DNA of 64,000 nt from Oscillospiraceae bacterium (GTDB lineage: Bacteria > Bacillota > Clostridia > Oscillospirales > Oscillospiraceae): positions 28,023 through 92,022 of the forward strand of contig WRAK01000006.1 of the NCBI GenBank assembly GCA_009780235.1. Reading direction: 5' to 3'. The first letter of the stretch is position 1; every line of letters starts with the position of its first letter. Below, piece by piece: positions 17,074 to 25,025 of the stretch. The notes beneath the pieces are model-generated. The model saw only the letters and a program-made list of their open reading frames with translations. It did no database searches and had not been told where the DNA came from. Position numbers and translations under genes: made by a program.

Positions 17074-18140
17074 CGTCCTTTCATCCAAGTGGGGTCGGCT
17101 TTGCTGCTCGACTGGTACGCCATCTGAGAGCGGAGCAGGCTGTCTATCATCCGTGTCTGTACCGGGCCTTCCAATGTGCGGAGGCCGGAGACGGAGAGGA
17201 CTGTGTGTGTGCTGTCCAACACGAGGTCGGGTGATACGCGGACGATTTTCGCCTTGATGCGCAGTATCGTCTTTGCCAGTCGTTCCACGGTTTCACGGCC
17301 TTTTGCCGGAGAGGCTAAGATAGTGGTTTCAAGTTCAACCCCGCCGCGCTGACGGGCGTAGGTGATGATTTTGCCCGTAGAGTTGAGGTAGTGGCCGGTG
17401 TCCAAAACGGGGAAACGGTCACCCGTGGGGAGACCGCCGACGAGTAGGTCGTGATACTCGCTCTCGTCGGTTTGCAGCAGGGTGATATCGTCCCGAAGCG
17501 GGATGCCGTCCAGCGTGAGCCAGCCGAATTCCTGGCAGCCGTAGAGGTCGTGCGCCGTGCCGCCCGTCGTGTCTCGGACGGTGGCGGCGAGGTCGGGGTC
17601 TAAGGGCGTGCCCGCCGCGATGAAAATAGTGTCCTGCGGGAGCAGGGACGTTAGCCCCAATTGCTTCGCACCCGCCAGGGCGAGCCGCAGGAAAGACGAT
17701 TCACCGAGGACAACCTGTGGCCGCTCTTTGCAGAGGGCGAGCAAAAGCGCGTCCCGGCTGGAGGCGTGCAGAAACGACCACGTTACGCCGTGCTGCTCCA
17801 AGGCTTCCTTGGGGAACACATTGACGAGCGGCGGGTAGGTGAACAATAGATGGTCGCCCGCCCGAACTTCGGCGAGTGTCAGGGCTTTTTGCGCCGCCGT
17901 GATACGGTCGGGGCGTTCCTCCGTCGTTACGCCGACGATATTTTGGAAAGCCGTAGTCCCTGTGGTAACGGTGATGTAGGCCAAATTGAACGGTGTATGG
18001 ATTTCCTCAATCACATGCGCGCCGGACGGCCCGGCGATGCCTTTGTCCGCCAAGGTGCGGCGGGGCATGGTGTGAAGCGTAGGGGCCGTGCCGCCGCTCA
18101 TGACGGATTCTTCGAGGGCGGCGAGGAGGTCGGTGCTCAT
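17070..18140 (-). CDS. ANL-superfamily (LuxE/PaaK-like) ligase of the malonate operon
   Basis: 356 residues. AMP-forming ligase features: TTGTTAF (P-loop-like A3), YGCQEFGWL (A5, YG-x-E type), and a DTGHY segment followed by RQRGG (A7/A8-like). It overlaps mdcE and mdcG by ATGA junctions, so it belongs to the operon. By position it may load acetate or malonate onto the MdcC carrier, the job of MadH ligase or MdcH transacylase in known systems; neither of those families is seen here. Function is inferred from context; substrate unproven. Confidence 0.65.
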   Translation of the reverse strand: MSTDLLAALEESVMSGGTAPTLHTMPRRTLADKGIAGPSGAHVIEEIHTPFNLAYITVTTGTTAFQNIVGVTTEERPDRITAAQKALTLAEVRAGDHLLFTYPPLVNVFPKEALEQHGVTWSFLHASSRDALLLALCKERPQVVLGESSFLRLALAGAKQLGLTSLLPQDTIFIAAGTPLDPDLAATVRDTTGGTAHDLYGCQEFGWLTLDGIPLRDDITLLQTDESEYHDLLVGGLPTGDRFPVLDTGHYLNSTGKIITYARQRGGVELETTILASPAKGRETVERLAKTILRIKAKIVRVSPDLVLDSTHTVLSVSGLRTLEGPVQTRMIDSLLRSQMAYQSSSKADPTWMKGR

Positions 18141-19027
18141 GACAGTAGTTCCTTTTCGAGGGCGGCGACTTGGGACGCCATAAGGTCTAACACCTGTCCC
18201 CGTTTGGTTCTGCCGCCGCGCTCTGCGCCGAGTGTACCGCGCCCCCAAGGGCCGAGTTCATCGGCGCGGTCTTCGGCGTTTAGCTTGTAGATTTCTGCGA
18301 TATGCTTCGCGATGACGGCGGGCATGTCGGCGGGGTCGTCTATGACTTCCTCCACGCCGCCGAGCTTGTAGAAATAGCCTGCGCCCGAGGCGAAGACGGG
18401 GTTGGTTTTGGATAGTTCTTCCAGCCGTTCAATGTCCATCTTTGTAATGCGGGCGATACTGCCCAAGGGCATGACGTGAATCATCGTGCCGTGCGCCGCC
18501 GAGAGGGCGAGGATGCGGTCTGCTTGCAGGCCGTGGCAGAGGAATGCGCCGCTGATGGCTCTGCCGATAATCATGGCGACCACGGGGTGGCCCGCCTGCC
18601 GTGCCTCGGCGAGTGCGAGCTGATAAGCTCCCGTGGCGAGGTGCATCCCGAAAACCTCTTCCACCTTGCCCGGTGCGTTGCCGGGGGAGTCTACGACGAG
18701 CAGAATCGGTCGCTTTTCGGCGAGGGGTGCATCACGGTCGGCCTCTATGGTGAGGTAGACGGCGAGGGCCATCTTGTAGGCTTCTTCCAGTCCGATGACA
18801 CCTGCCAACACCACGGGGAAACGGGGATTGCGCACTTTGGCATCGTTGGCGATGACGGTAACTGTCCGCCCCTGCAAGGAAGCGGTTCCCACTACGGCAC
18901 CGGGGCCGAGTGCGGGGTCTAAAGTTTGCGTACCGACTGCGCCCTCAGAGAAAGAGCCGGGGGCGAGGAGGGTTTCCAGAGCCTCACGGCCTTTGCCCAC
19001 TAAGTTTTTTGGTCTCGTGTCACTCAT
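18137..19027 (-). CDS. mdcE: Malonate decarboxylase gamma subunit
   Basis: 296 residues, crotonase/carboxyltransferase fold (VVDSPGNAPGK, IIGRAISGAFLCHG, HVMPLGSIARI). With MdcD it removes the carboxyl group of malonyl-ACP. The start at 19027 follows AAAGGAGG and overlaps the mdcD stop (ATGA). MadD of biotin-dependent systems is a homologue, so this subunit alone does not decide between the two enzyme types. Confidence 0.92.
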   Translation of the reverse strand: MSDTRPKNLVGKGREALETLLAPGSFSEGAVGTQTLDPALGPGAVVGTASLQGRTVTVIANDAKVRNPRFPVVLAGVIGLEEAYKMALAVYLTIEADRDAPLAEKRPILLVVDSPGNAPGKVEEVFGMHLATGAYQLALAEARQAGHPVVAMIIGRAISGAFLCHGLQADRILALSAAHGTMIHVMPLGSIARITKMDIERLEELSKTNPVFASGAGYFYKLGGVEEVIDDPADMPAVIAKHIAEIYKLNAEDRADELGPWGRGTLGAERGGRTKRGQVLDLMASQVAALEKELLS

Positions 19028-19989
19028 GATGCGCTTCCTCCTTTCCGGGTTTTGACATGTTGCAGGAACTCGTCCGTAGATAGGTCGGGGATGGTTTCGC
19101 AATTTGCGTTGCCGTAATAGGCCCAGACTTCTGCGGCGTCTTTCGGCTTTATTTCAGCCGCAAGAGCTGTAAGGCCGAGCTGTTCCTCGACCAGAGCCGG
19201 ACTGCCGATGGAGCGGTGGGCGGTAATCTCCGCGTAGGGCAGGGCGAGGATGCGCTGCACTTGCGCACGGAAAGCATGAATCGTGTCTGCCGCCAGATAG
19301 TTCGCGCTGCCCATGATGTGCCTGTGCTTGCCGCCTGTGGTGCGATAGATGAGCGCGCGGTTGGAGGCGTCGAACTCTCGCTTGCCGAGGACCTCTTCGA
19401 TGACCTCCGGTCCCGTGAGGCCGACACGCCCGAGTTCGCTCATGATGGTGAGGTCTGTCGCACCCGAGACGAAGCCCATACCGCCGAAACAGCCGAGCTT
19501 ACTGCCGACCAGCGAGAGGACGGGGATTTTGCCCCGGCAGATTTGAATTTGCTCCATGACCTCGGCGTGGGCGAGCAATCCGGCGTTGGCCTCGTGCAGA
19601 CGCACGCCGCCGGTCTCAAAGGAGATGAGAATGGCGGGCAGGCGGGATTCATCGCCGGGATATTTCGCCGCCGCTTTCTCATAGAGCGCGAGAGCGGACT
19701 GAAACACGCCGACCATTTTTGCCCCACCGACCTCGCCCACGGAGCCGCCGATGAAGCGACCCTCCTGCGAGATGACGAACACGGGCCGTCTGCCGATTTT
19801 GCCGACGCCCGTGACCACGCCGTCATCAAAAGACACGGCCTCGCCCAAGACGGGCAAGTGGGGGCTGGATAGACCTGCTTCGGGGCCGACCAATTCGTGA
19901 AATGTACCCTCGTCGAGCAGATACTTCGCCCGCTGGCGGGCGGTGGCTTCGTAGAAACTGCGGTTTTGCATCTCCGTCCAGCTTGTCAT
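19024..19989 (-). CDS. mdcD: Malonate decarboxylase beta subunit
   Basis: 321 residues, acetyl-CoA-carboxylase beta-like carboxyltransferase domain: RQRAKYLLDEGTF at the start, GRFIGGSVGEVGGAKM, and GGVRLHEANAGLLAHAEV. Pairs with MdcE. ATGA overlaps on both sides with mdcC and mdcE indicate coupled translation. Confidence 0.93.
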   Translation of the reverse strand: MTSWTEMQNRSFYEATARQRAKYLLDEGTFHELVGPEAGLSSPHLPVLGEAVSFDDGVVTGVGKIGRRPVFVISQEGRFIGGSVGEVGGAKMVGVFQSALALYEKAAAKYPGDESRLPAILISFETGGVRLHEANAGLLAHAEVMEQIQICRGKIPVLSLVGSKLGCFGGMGFVSGATDLTIMSELGRVGLTGPEVIEEVLGKREFDASNRALIYRTTGGKHRHIMGSANYLAADTIHAFRAQVQRILALPYAEITAHRSIGSPALVEEQLGLTALAAEIKPKDAAEVWAYYGNANCETIPDLSTDEFLQHVKTRKGGSAS

Positions 19990-20309
19990 GACGCGTTCCC
20001 TCCTTCCATGGCCTCGGAGAGGGCTTGTTTGAGCCGAAGCGACACCACAAAGGGCGTGGCGTTGTTGTCGTTGATTTGGATGCGCACGTCGCCGAGGTTC
20101 GCCTCAGCGGCGAAGCGGCCCAGAATCTTTTCCCACACCTCGTCAAAGCCCCGCACGGGGGTGACGACATGGAATTCCATCCCGCCGCCGAGGTCGGCTT
20201 GGCGGAGCAGGATTTCAAGGTCACCGGAACCGACAACGCCGGTGTGTGACCACGCGGGCGGTAGGGTGCGTGTCCCGCCGGGGAAGGTGAATGTTAATTC
20301 GTGTAGCAT
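19986..20309 (-). CDS. mdcC: Malonate decarboxylase acyl carrier protein (delta subunit)
   Basis: 107 residues. The carrier Ser is S28 in VVGSGDLEIL, which receives the phosphoribosyl-dephospho-CoA arm made by CitG/MdcB and attached by MdcG. Malonyl and acetyl groups are exchanged on this arm by MdcA. The start follows GGAGG; a palindromic repeat separates it from the upstream flavoprotein gene. Confidence 0.92.
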   Translation of the reverse strand: MLHELTFTFPGGTRTLPPAWSHTGVVGSGDLEILLRQADLGGGMEFHVVTPVRGFDEVWEKILGRFAAEANLGDVRIQINDNNATPFVVSLRLKQALSEAMEGGNAS

Positions 20310-20327
20310 GTATAAAAAACCTCCGAT

Positions 20328-20400
20328 GTAGGGGCGGATTCCATATCCGCCCGGTTTATGACGGTGATTACGTGCGGGCGGATATAGAATCCGCCCCTAC
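20328..20400. repeat. Palindromic repeat, GTAGGGGCGGAT variant
   Basis: GTAGGGGCGGATTCCATATC and its complement ending CCGCCCCTAC. It lies inside the malonate operon between mdcC and the flavoprotein gene. Confidence 0.9.
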
Positions 20401-20404
20401 GGGT

Positions 20405-21010
20405 TTATGTGATTTTCACAAAATCAACAGTGCCGTGTTTGCATAGGGGGCAGATGAAGTCTGCGGGCAGGGGGTCGCCCTCGTAGATGTAGTTGCAGAT
20501 GGTACACCGCCAGCCGGTTTTTTGTGTGGCTTGCGGTTTGGGCTTGATGTGTTGCTGGTAGTACGCATAGGTCACACTCTCGCCCCCGCCGAGGACTTCG
20601 CCGCCTGTGATGTTCGAGCGGAACAGGGTATGCGTGCCGAAGTCAATGGGGTCGGTGACCTCGAAGGACAGGTAGGCGTTGGTGTGCGTGGAGAGGTAGA
20701 GGAGGCCGTTTTCGCTTCTCGTGACGTCGGAATAATCGGCGAACTTATCCACGCTTGCGCCGGATTGGAAGCCGAAGTGTTTGAAGATCTCAAACGGCGT
20801 CTCCGTCGTCAGCACCGAGACGTTGAATTTGCGGGAGTGCAATATCATGTCGTGGGTATGGTTCTGCTTATTGACGGCGATAACGCCCGCGAGTGGGTCA
20901 CCCGTGACTTGCAGGACGGTGTTGATAATGCAGCCGTTGTCTTTGCCGTCCGCTTCGGCGGTGAGGACGTAGAGGCCGTAGCCGAGTTTGTATAGGGCTT
21001 TGGGGTTCAT
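20405..21010 (-). CDS. Flavin reductase-like domain fused to rubredoxin (Hrb-type)
   Basis: 201 residues. Residues 1-150 form an FMN-binding flavin-reductase-like domain (YGLYVLTAEADGKDNGCIIN, LAGVIAVNKQNHTHDMI). Residues about 167-201 are a rubredoxin with CTIC and CPLC ligand pairs. This is the high-molecular-weight rubredoxin layout of acetogens, an NAD(P)H/oxygen-stress electron shuttle. It sits between mdcA and mdcC on the same strand, with repeats on both sides. Its link to malonate use is unclear and it may be a passenger. Confidence 0.85.
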   Translation of the reverse strand: MNPKALYKLGYGLYVLTAEADGKDNGCIINTVLQVTGDPLAGVIAVNKQNHTHDMILHSRKFNVSVLTTETPFEIFKHFGFQSGASVDKFADYSDVTRSENGLLYLSTHTNAYLSFEVTDPIDFGTHTLFRSNITGGEVLGGGESVTYAYYQQHIKPKPQATQKTGWRCTICNYIYEGDPLPADFICPLCKHGTVDFVKIT

Positions 21011-21039
21011 GGGTGTGCCTCCTTAATTAATGAATAGAC

Positions 21040-21225
21040 CCAAAGGCTCCTTTTCCAAAGGAGCTGCCCGCGAAGCGGACTGAGGATTCGTTTCATATTT
21101 GCTGGTGGTAACTTAGCACAAATCCTCCGTCAGGCTTCGCCTGCCACCTTCTTTGCACCACAGGCGCCCCTTCCGCCGAGCCAATCGCTTCGCTCTTGGG
21201 GCGTCAGTTGGAAAAGGAGGTTTTG
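21040..21225. repeat. Palindromic repeat, CTCCTTTTCCAAAGGAG family
   Basis: Contains GGCTCCTTTTCCAAAGGAGC, then GTCAGGCTTCGCCTGCCACC, then a terminal TTGGAAAAGGAGG. It fills the gap between mdcA and the flavoprotein gene; related sequence is at 36115-36245. No gene in this stretch. Confidence 0.75.
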
Positions 21226-21229
21226 GGCA

Positions 21230-22885
21230 TTACCAATTCCGAAACCGTGCAGGCGGTTTGTACAATCCACCCGAACACGTCACCAAATCCCGCACATTCT
21301 TTGCTGCAAGCATATTGCGGTTCGCACGATTGAGGTCAATACCGAGGTCTTCCGGTGTTTTCACGATTCCCAATTCTCGCAGCTTCGCCGTCTCCGCTGT
21401 ATCTGCGGCCATGCCGACTTCGGTGAAGCCTGCCACGGCACGGATGGCGGCGGTGCGCTGCTCAAGCGAACTGCACCGATGCAGGTAGGCGATGCCCTCC
21501 TCCGTGACGATGTGGGACAGGTCGTCACCGTAGATCATGACGGGGGGGATATCGAGGCCTGCGGCTTTGGCGAGTTCCCATGCGTCCAGTTTTTCAACGA
21601 AACTCGGTGCCCATTTCTCGCCGAAAGTCTCCAGCATCTGCACCACCAGACGCCGCCCGCGGGGGAGGCCGCCTGTGCGCTCGTGGAGGATGCCGTCCTC
21701 GGCACCGCATCTAAGCCACGCCTCCGAGGAGTGGCGACGCCCACGGGGGTCACAGCCCATGTTGGGACCGCCGCCGAAGCCTGCGATACGCCCTGCCGTG
21801 GCGGTGCTGGAGTTGCCGTATTTATCGATTTGCAGCGTACTGCCGATGAACATGTCAATGGCGTAATGCCCCGCCACCTGGCCGAAGGCGCGATTGGAGC
21901 GCAGGGAATCATCCGGCCCCAAGAAGAAGATATCCGGCCGGGCTTTCACGTAATCCTCCATACCCACCTCGCCGCCGAAGCAGTAGACGGACTCCACCCA
22001 ACCGGCCTCGATGGCGGGGATGAGGGTGGGGTGCGGGTTGAGGACGAAATAGGAGCAGATTTTGCCTTTCAGCCCCAACTCCTCGCCGTAGGTGGGGAGC
22101 AGGAGCTCTATCGTGGCGGTGTCGAAGCCGATGCCGTGGTTGAGCCGTTGGATGCCGTACTCGGCGTAGATGCCTTTGAGGGCAATCATGCCGCGCAGGA
22201 CGTGCGCATCTGTAATCTGCGCCGGGTCACGGGTGAAGAGCGGCTCGACATAGAAGGGGTCGGGTGCCTCTATGACAAAGTCCACCCAGTCGGCGGGGAT
22301 GTCTATGCGGGGAAGCCTGTCTACAATTTCATTCACCTGTGCAATGACAATGCCCTGCTTGAAGCGGGTCGCTTCGAGTATCGCCGGTGAGTCCTCGGTG
22401 TTGAAGCCCGTGTAGAGGTTGCCGTTTACATCGGCCTGTACGGCGGCGACCATGGCGACACGGGGTGTCAAATCGACGAAATATCTGGCGTAGAGTTCCA
22501 GATATGTGTGGATGCTGCCCAGTTGAATCTTGCCCTCTTTCACCATGCGGGCGAGGCGGTTCGCCTGCGGCCCCGCGAAAGAGAAATCGACTTTGGAGGC
22601 GATGCCCTTCTCGAAAATGTCCAAATGACTGTCCAACGCAATGGCGGACTGGACGATGTGTAAATCGTGGACGATTTCGGGGTTAACCTTGCAGAGTTCT
22701 TTGGCCAGAAAGTCGGCCTGTTTTTGGTTGTTGCCCTCGATGTTCACCTTGTCGCCGGGGCGGATGACCGTCTCCAGCAGGGCGACGGTGTTGGCGGCCT
22801 CTACCACCTTGCCCATCTTGACAAGGGGAATCGCCGCCTGTATGCGTGCCGTGCGGTCACGTTTTAAGCTGTTGTGTTCGCTCAT
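21230..22885 (-). CDS. mdcA: Malonate decarboxylase alpha subunit (acetyl-ACP:malonate ACP transferase)
   Basis: 551 residues. Swaps acetyl for malonyl on the MdcC arm, releasing acetate. Family features: N-terminal MGKVVEAANTVALLETVIRP, the HGIGFDTATIELLLPTYGEEL block and GFGGGPNMG with a following GRRHS. The start is the ATG at 22885 after GGAG. First Mdc structural gene after the biotin protein; full length. Confidence 0.92.
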   Translation of the reverse strand: MSEHNSLKRDRTARIQAAIPLVKMGKVVEAANTVALLETVIRPGDKVNIEGNNQKQADFLAKELCKVNPEIVHDLHIVQSAIALDSHLDIFEKGIASKVDFSFAGPQANRLARMVKEGKIQLGSIHTYLELYARYFVDLTPRVAMVAAVQADVNGNLYTGFNTEDSPAILEATRFKQGIVIAQVNEIVDRLPRIDIPADWVDFVIEAPDPFYVEPLFTRDPAQITDAHVLRGMIALKGIYAEYGIQRLNHGIGFDTATIELLLPTYGEELGLKGKICSYFVLNPHPTLIPAIEAGWVESVYCFGGEVGMEDYVKARPDIFFLGPDDSLRSNRAFGQVAGHYAIDMFIGSTLQIDKYGNSSTATAGRIAGFGGGPNMGCDPRGRRHSSEAWLRCGAEDGILHERTGGLPRGRRLVVQMLETFGEKWAPSFVEKLDAWELAKAAGLDIPPVMIYGDDLSHIVTEEGIAYLHRCSSLEQRTAAIRAVAGFTEVGMAADTAETAKLRELGIVKTPEDLGIDLNRANRNMLAAKNVRDLVTCSGGLYKPPARFRNW

Positions 22886-22904
22886 GTGGGTTCTCCAATC
22901 GCTT

Positions 22905-23282
22905 CTATGTGAGTACGATGAGCACGTCGTCCGTCTGTACGGCGGCACCGGGGGAGACGAGGATTTGCTTGACCACGCCTGCTCTGGGTGCGGGGATGTC
23001 CTGTTCCATTTTCATGGCCTCCAAAATCACAAGGCACTCCCCCGCGGCGACCTGTTGGCCGACGGTGACGGGAATTTTCCAAACATTGCCCGAGATGGGA
23101 CAAAGCACACGCTCTTCACCCGCGGCGACTGCGGCGACCGGTGTAGGCGCGGCGACCCGTGCGGCGACGGGTGCGGGAGGGGCGGCGTAAGTCGGCTGGA
23201 CAACGGGTGCAGACGCACTCCCGCCGACGAGATCGACGGTGACGTCGAAAGCTTTTCCGTTTACGGATACACGATATTGCAT
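22905..23282 (-). CDS. Biotin carboxyl carrier protein (MadF/decarboxylase gamma-like)
   Basis: 125 residues: N-terminal beta strand (YRVSVNGKAFDVTVD), an Ala/Pro-rich hinge (residues about 22-52), and a biotinyl domain with K91 in EAMKM. First gene of the malonate operon, 19 bases before mdcA, start behind AAAGGAG. Classical biotin-independent Mdc operons lack such a protein, while Na+-translocating Mad systems have one (MadF). No membrane decarboxylase (MadB/OadB) is in the window. The free carrier could serve the biotin-less carboxyltransferase at 36460. Confidence 0.88.
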   Translation of the reverse strand: MQYRVSVNGKAFDVTVDLVGGSASAPVVQPTYAAPPAPVAARVAAPTPVAAVAAGEERVLCPISGNVWKIPVTVGQQVAAGECLVILEAMKMEQDIPAPRAGVVKQILVSPGAAVQTDDVLIVLT

Positions 23283-23311
23283 GGTGGTGGCTCCTTTTCT
23301 CTTGTCTTTTT

Positions 23312-23359
23312 TTGCGTAACCTGTTACTATATTGTATACTATCATTGTGTGCTCTGCAA
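23312..23359. promoter_or_regulatory. Divergent promoters with palindromic operator
   Basis: Plus strand: TTGCGT (23312-23317), 17 bp, TATACT (23335-23340), driving citG onward. Minus strand: TTGCAG (23359-23354), 17 bp, TACAAT (23336-23331), driving the biotin protein and mdc genes. The inverted repeat GTAACCTGTTAC (23316-23327) lies between the plus-strand -35 and -10 and over the minus-strand start region. One regulator could control both operons; no regulator gene is adjacent. Confidence 0.65.
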
Positions 23360-23373
23360 GTCGGAGGGGGAAA

Positions 23374-24228
23374 ATGACGAAAAAAATTCTCGCAGATACG
23401 CTCGCAGGGCTTGCGACGAGGGCACTTTTGACAGAGGCGGCCATCACCCCCAAACCGGGTTTGGTGGATGCCGCGAACAGCGGCGCACACAGGGATATGG
23501 ACTTGGTTACCTTTCTCGATAGTGCCGCAACGCTAACTCCGTATTTCCGGGATGTTGTGCTTTGCACGCTGGAATATCACGGGCCTTTGGGTGAGCTGAT
23601 TCACACGCTCAGGCCGATCGGTCTCCGTGCGGAGCGGGACATGTTCGCCGTGACGGGCGGGGTCAACACGCACAAAGGTGCGATTTTTTCGCTCGGCATC
23701 TTGTGTGCGGCGGCGGCGTGGTTGAACAAGACGGGTGCGGCAATAACGCCGAGTGCCTTGATGCAGACGAGCGCGGCCATCGCAAAGGGCAGAAGCCGAA
23801 CCGACAAGGAGGATGCAACAAGCGGTGCGCAGGCCTACGCCGAACACGGCCTACCCGGTATTTTAGGCGAGGCGGCGCAGGGGTTTCCCCATGTGTTCCG
23901 CGTAGCCCTCCCGGTGCTGCAAGACCGGATGCGGACGGGGGACAGCTTGCAAACCGCCGGCGTGGCGGCCTTACTCCACCTGATTGCCGTGGTGGACGAC
24001 ACGAACGTCGTCGCCAGGTGCGGGATTGACGTGTTGCGTGAGGTGCAGGCCGAGGTGGGGGCGAAGCTCGCGGGGGTGCGTGACGGTGCGGATTATGTGC
24101 GGTGTGCGCGTGTGTTGGATGCGGGGTTTATACGGCGGAATGTCAGTCCCGGCGGGTGTGCGGATTTGTTGGCGGGGGCGGTGTTTGTGGGGATGATTCT
24201 TGCGGGAAAGGAGCGAGTGCTGTGTTAG
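23374..24228 (+). CDS. mdcB: Triphosphoribosyl-dephospho-CoA synthase
   Basis: Makes the precursor of the malonate decarboxylase (or citrate lyase) prosthetic group from dephospho-CoA and ATP. 284 residues with CitG-family landmarks: TPKPGLVDAANSGAHRDMD near 26, GGVNTHKGAIFSLG near 92, and VDDTNVVARCG near 207. The start at 23374 follows GGAGGGGG. No citrate lyase gene is present, so mdcB is the better name; citG is the synonym. It heads the plus-strand operon and overlaps the next gene. Confidence 0.9.
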   Translation: MTKKILADTLAGLATRALLTEAAITPKPGLVDAANSGAHRDMDLVTFLDSAATLTPYFRDVVLCTLEYHGPLGELIHTLRPIGLRAERDMFAVTGGVNTHKGAIFSLGILCAAAAWLNKTGAAITPSALMQTSAAIAKGRSRTDKEDATSGAQAYAEHGLPGILGEAAQGFPHVFRVALPVLQDRMRTGDSLQTAGVAALLHLIAVVDDTNVVARCGIDVLREVQAEVGAKLAGVRDGADYVRCARVLDAGFIRRNVSPGGCADLLAGAVFVGMILAGKERVLC

Positions 24229-25025
24229 AGTTGTTTAAAGGGACAAAATATGGATATTACATCTGCGCAATTTTGGGCGCATTCGGTATTTATCTCATTA
24301 TGCCGCTCCGCTCAAATTATCCGGCCAGGCTTATTTTATTTTTCTTGCTGCTTGCTTTATGGGTTGTGATTGTTGTGATGGTATTTAATGAGCTTGCAAA
24401 GAGAAAGGCTTGCAAAATCGACAGACGATTTTGGAATGACTGCGATGCGGAAAACTATGTAGCAATTTATGAGAAATTTTCACAAAAACGGTTGAATAAA
24501 GTAGTCAAGACATATGTGTTGCTAAATCTTTCTGCCGGATATTTGGCTATCGGGAACAGCACAGAGGCACTAAGGGTGCTTTCTGCGATAAAGGACTTTC
24601 CAAAGAGAAAGCATAAAGACATGTACGAGTTCGTTTATCACAATAATTACTGCTCCTATCATTTGCAAACAAACGACATTCCGGCGGCAACCCAATCTCT
24701 TGCGCAGATGGAGAATAGTTTGCAAAATCATCCGCTGCCCGATTCGGTCTGGGAGAAATATTGGGATGTTTATTCGGAAAAGCGATGTTTGTTGCACATG
24801 GCAAATGGGAACTACGATGGCTCAGAACAGGTTTTTGATTTGGTATATCAGAAAGGAGAAAGTACACTACATAGAGTGAGTGCAAAATATACTCTGGCCA
24901 AAATCTACCTGCATTACGATAGAACCGCCGAGGCAAAAGAAGCTTTGGAATATGTAATTGAACACGGCGGCACGACTCGCTATAAAAAACAAGCAATTCA
25001 ACTATTGGAGGAGATGACCTTTTGA
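24222..25025 (+). CDS. Two-TM membrane protein with TPR-like cytosolic domain
   Basis: 267 residues. A GTG start overlapping the citG stop, with GGAG 8 bases upstream. Two hydrophobic helices (YGYYICAILGAFGIYLIMPL, then LILFFLLLALWVVIVVMV) precede a helical repeat domain with TPR-like spacing (AGYLAIGNSTEALRVL, AKIYLHYDRTAEAKEALEYV). Markedly AT-rich compared with both neighbours, yet it overlaps citG and fdrA. Function unknown. Confidence 0.7.
   Translation: MLELFKGTKYGYYICAILGAFGIYLIMPLRSNYPARLILFFLLLALWVVIVVMVFNELAKRKACKIDRRFWNDCDAENYVAIYEKFSQKRLNKVVKTYVLLNLSAGYLAIGNSTEALRVLSAIKDFPKRKHKDMYEFVYHNNYCSYHLQTNDIPAATQSLAQMENSLQNHPLPDSVWEKYWDVYSEKRCLLHMANGNYDGSEQVFDLVYQKGESTLHRVSAKYTLAKIYLHYDRTAEAKEALEYVIEHGGTTRYKKQAIQLLEEMTF

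Noticed and set aside
23374..24228. Reading citG as part of a citrate lyase locus
   Set aside because: No citC, citD, citE or citF genes nearby; the divergent malonate operon needs the same prosthetic group.
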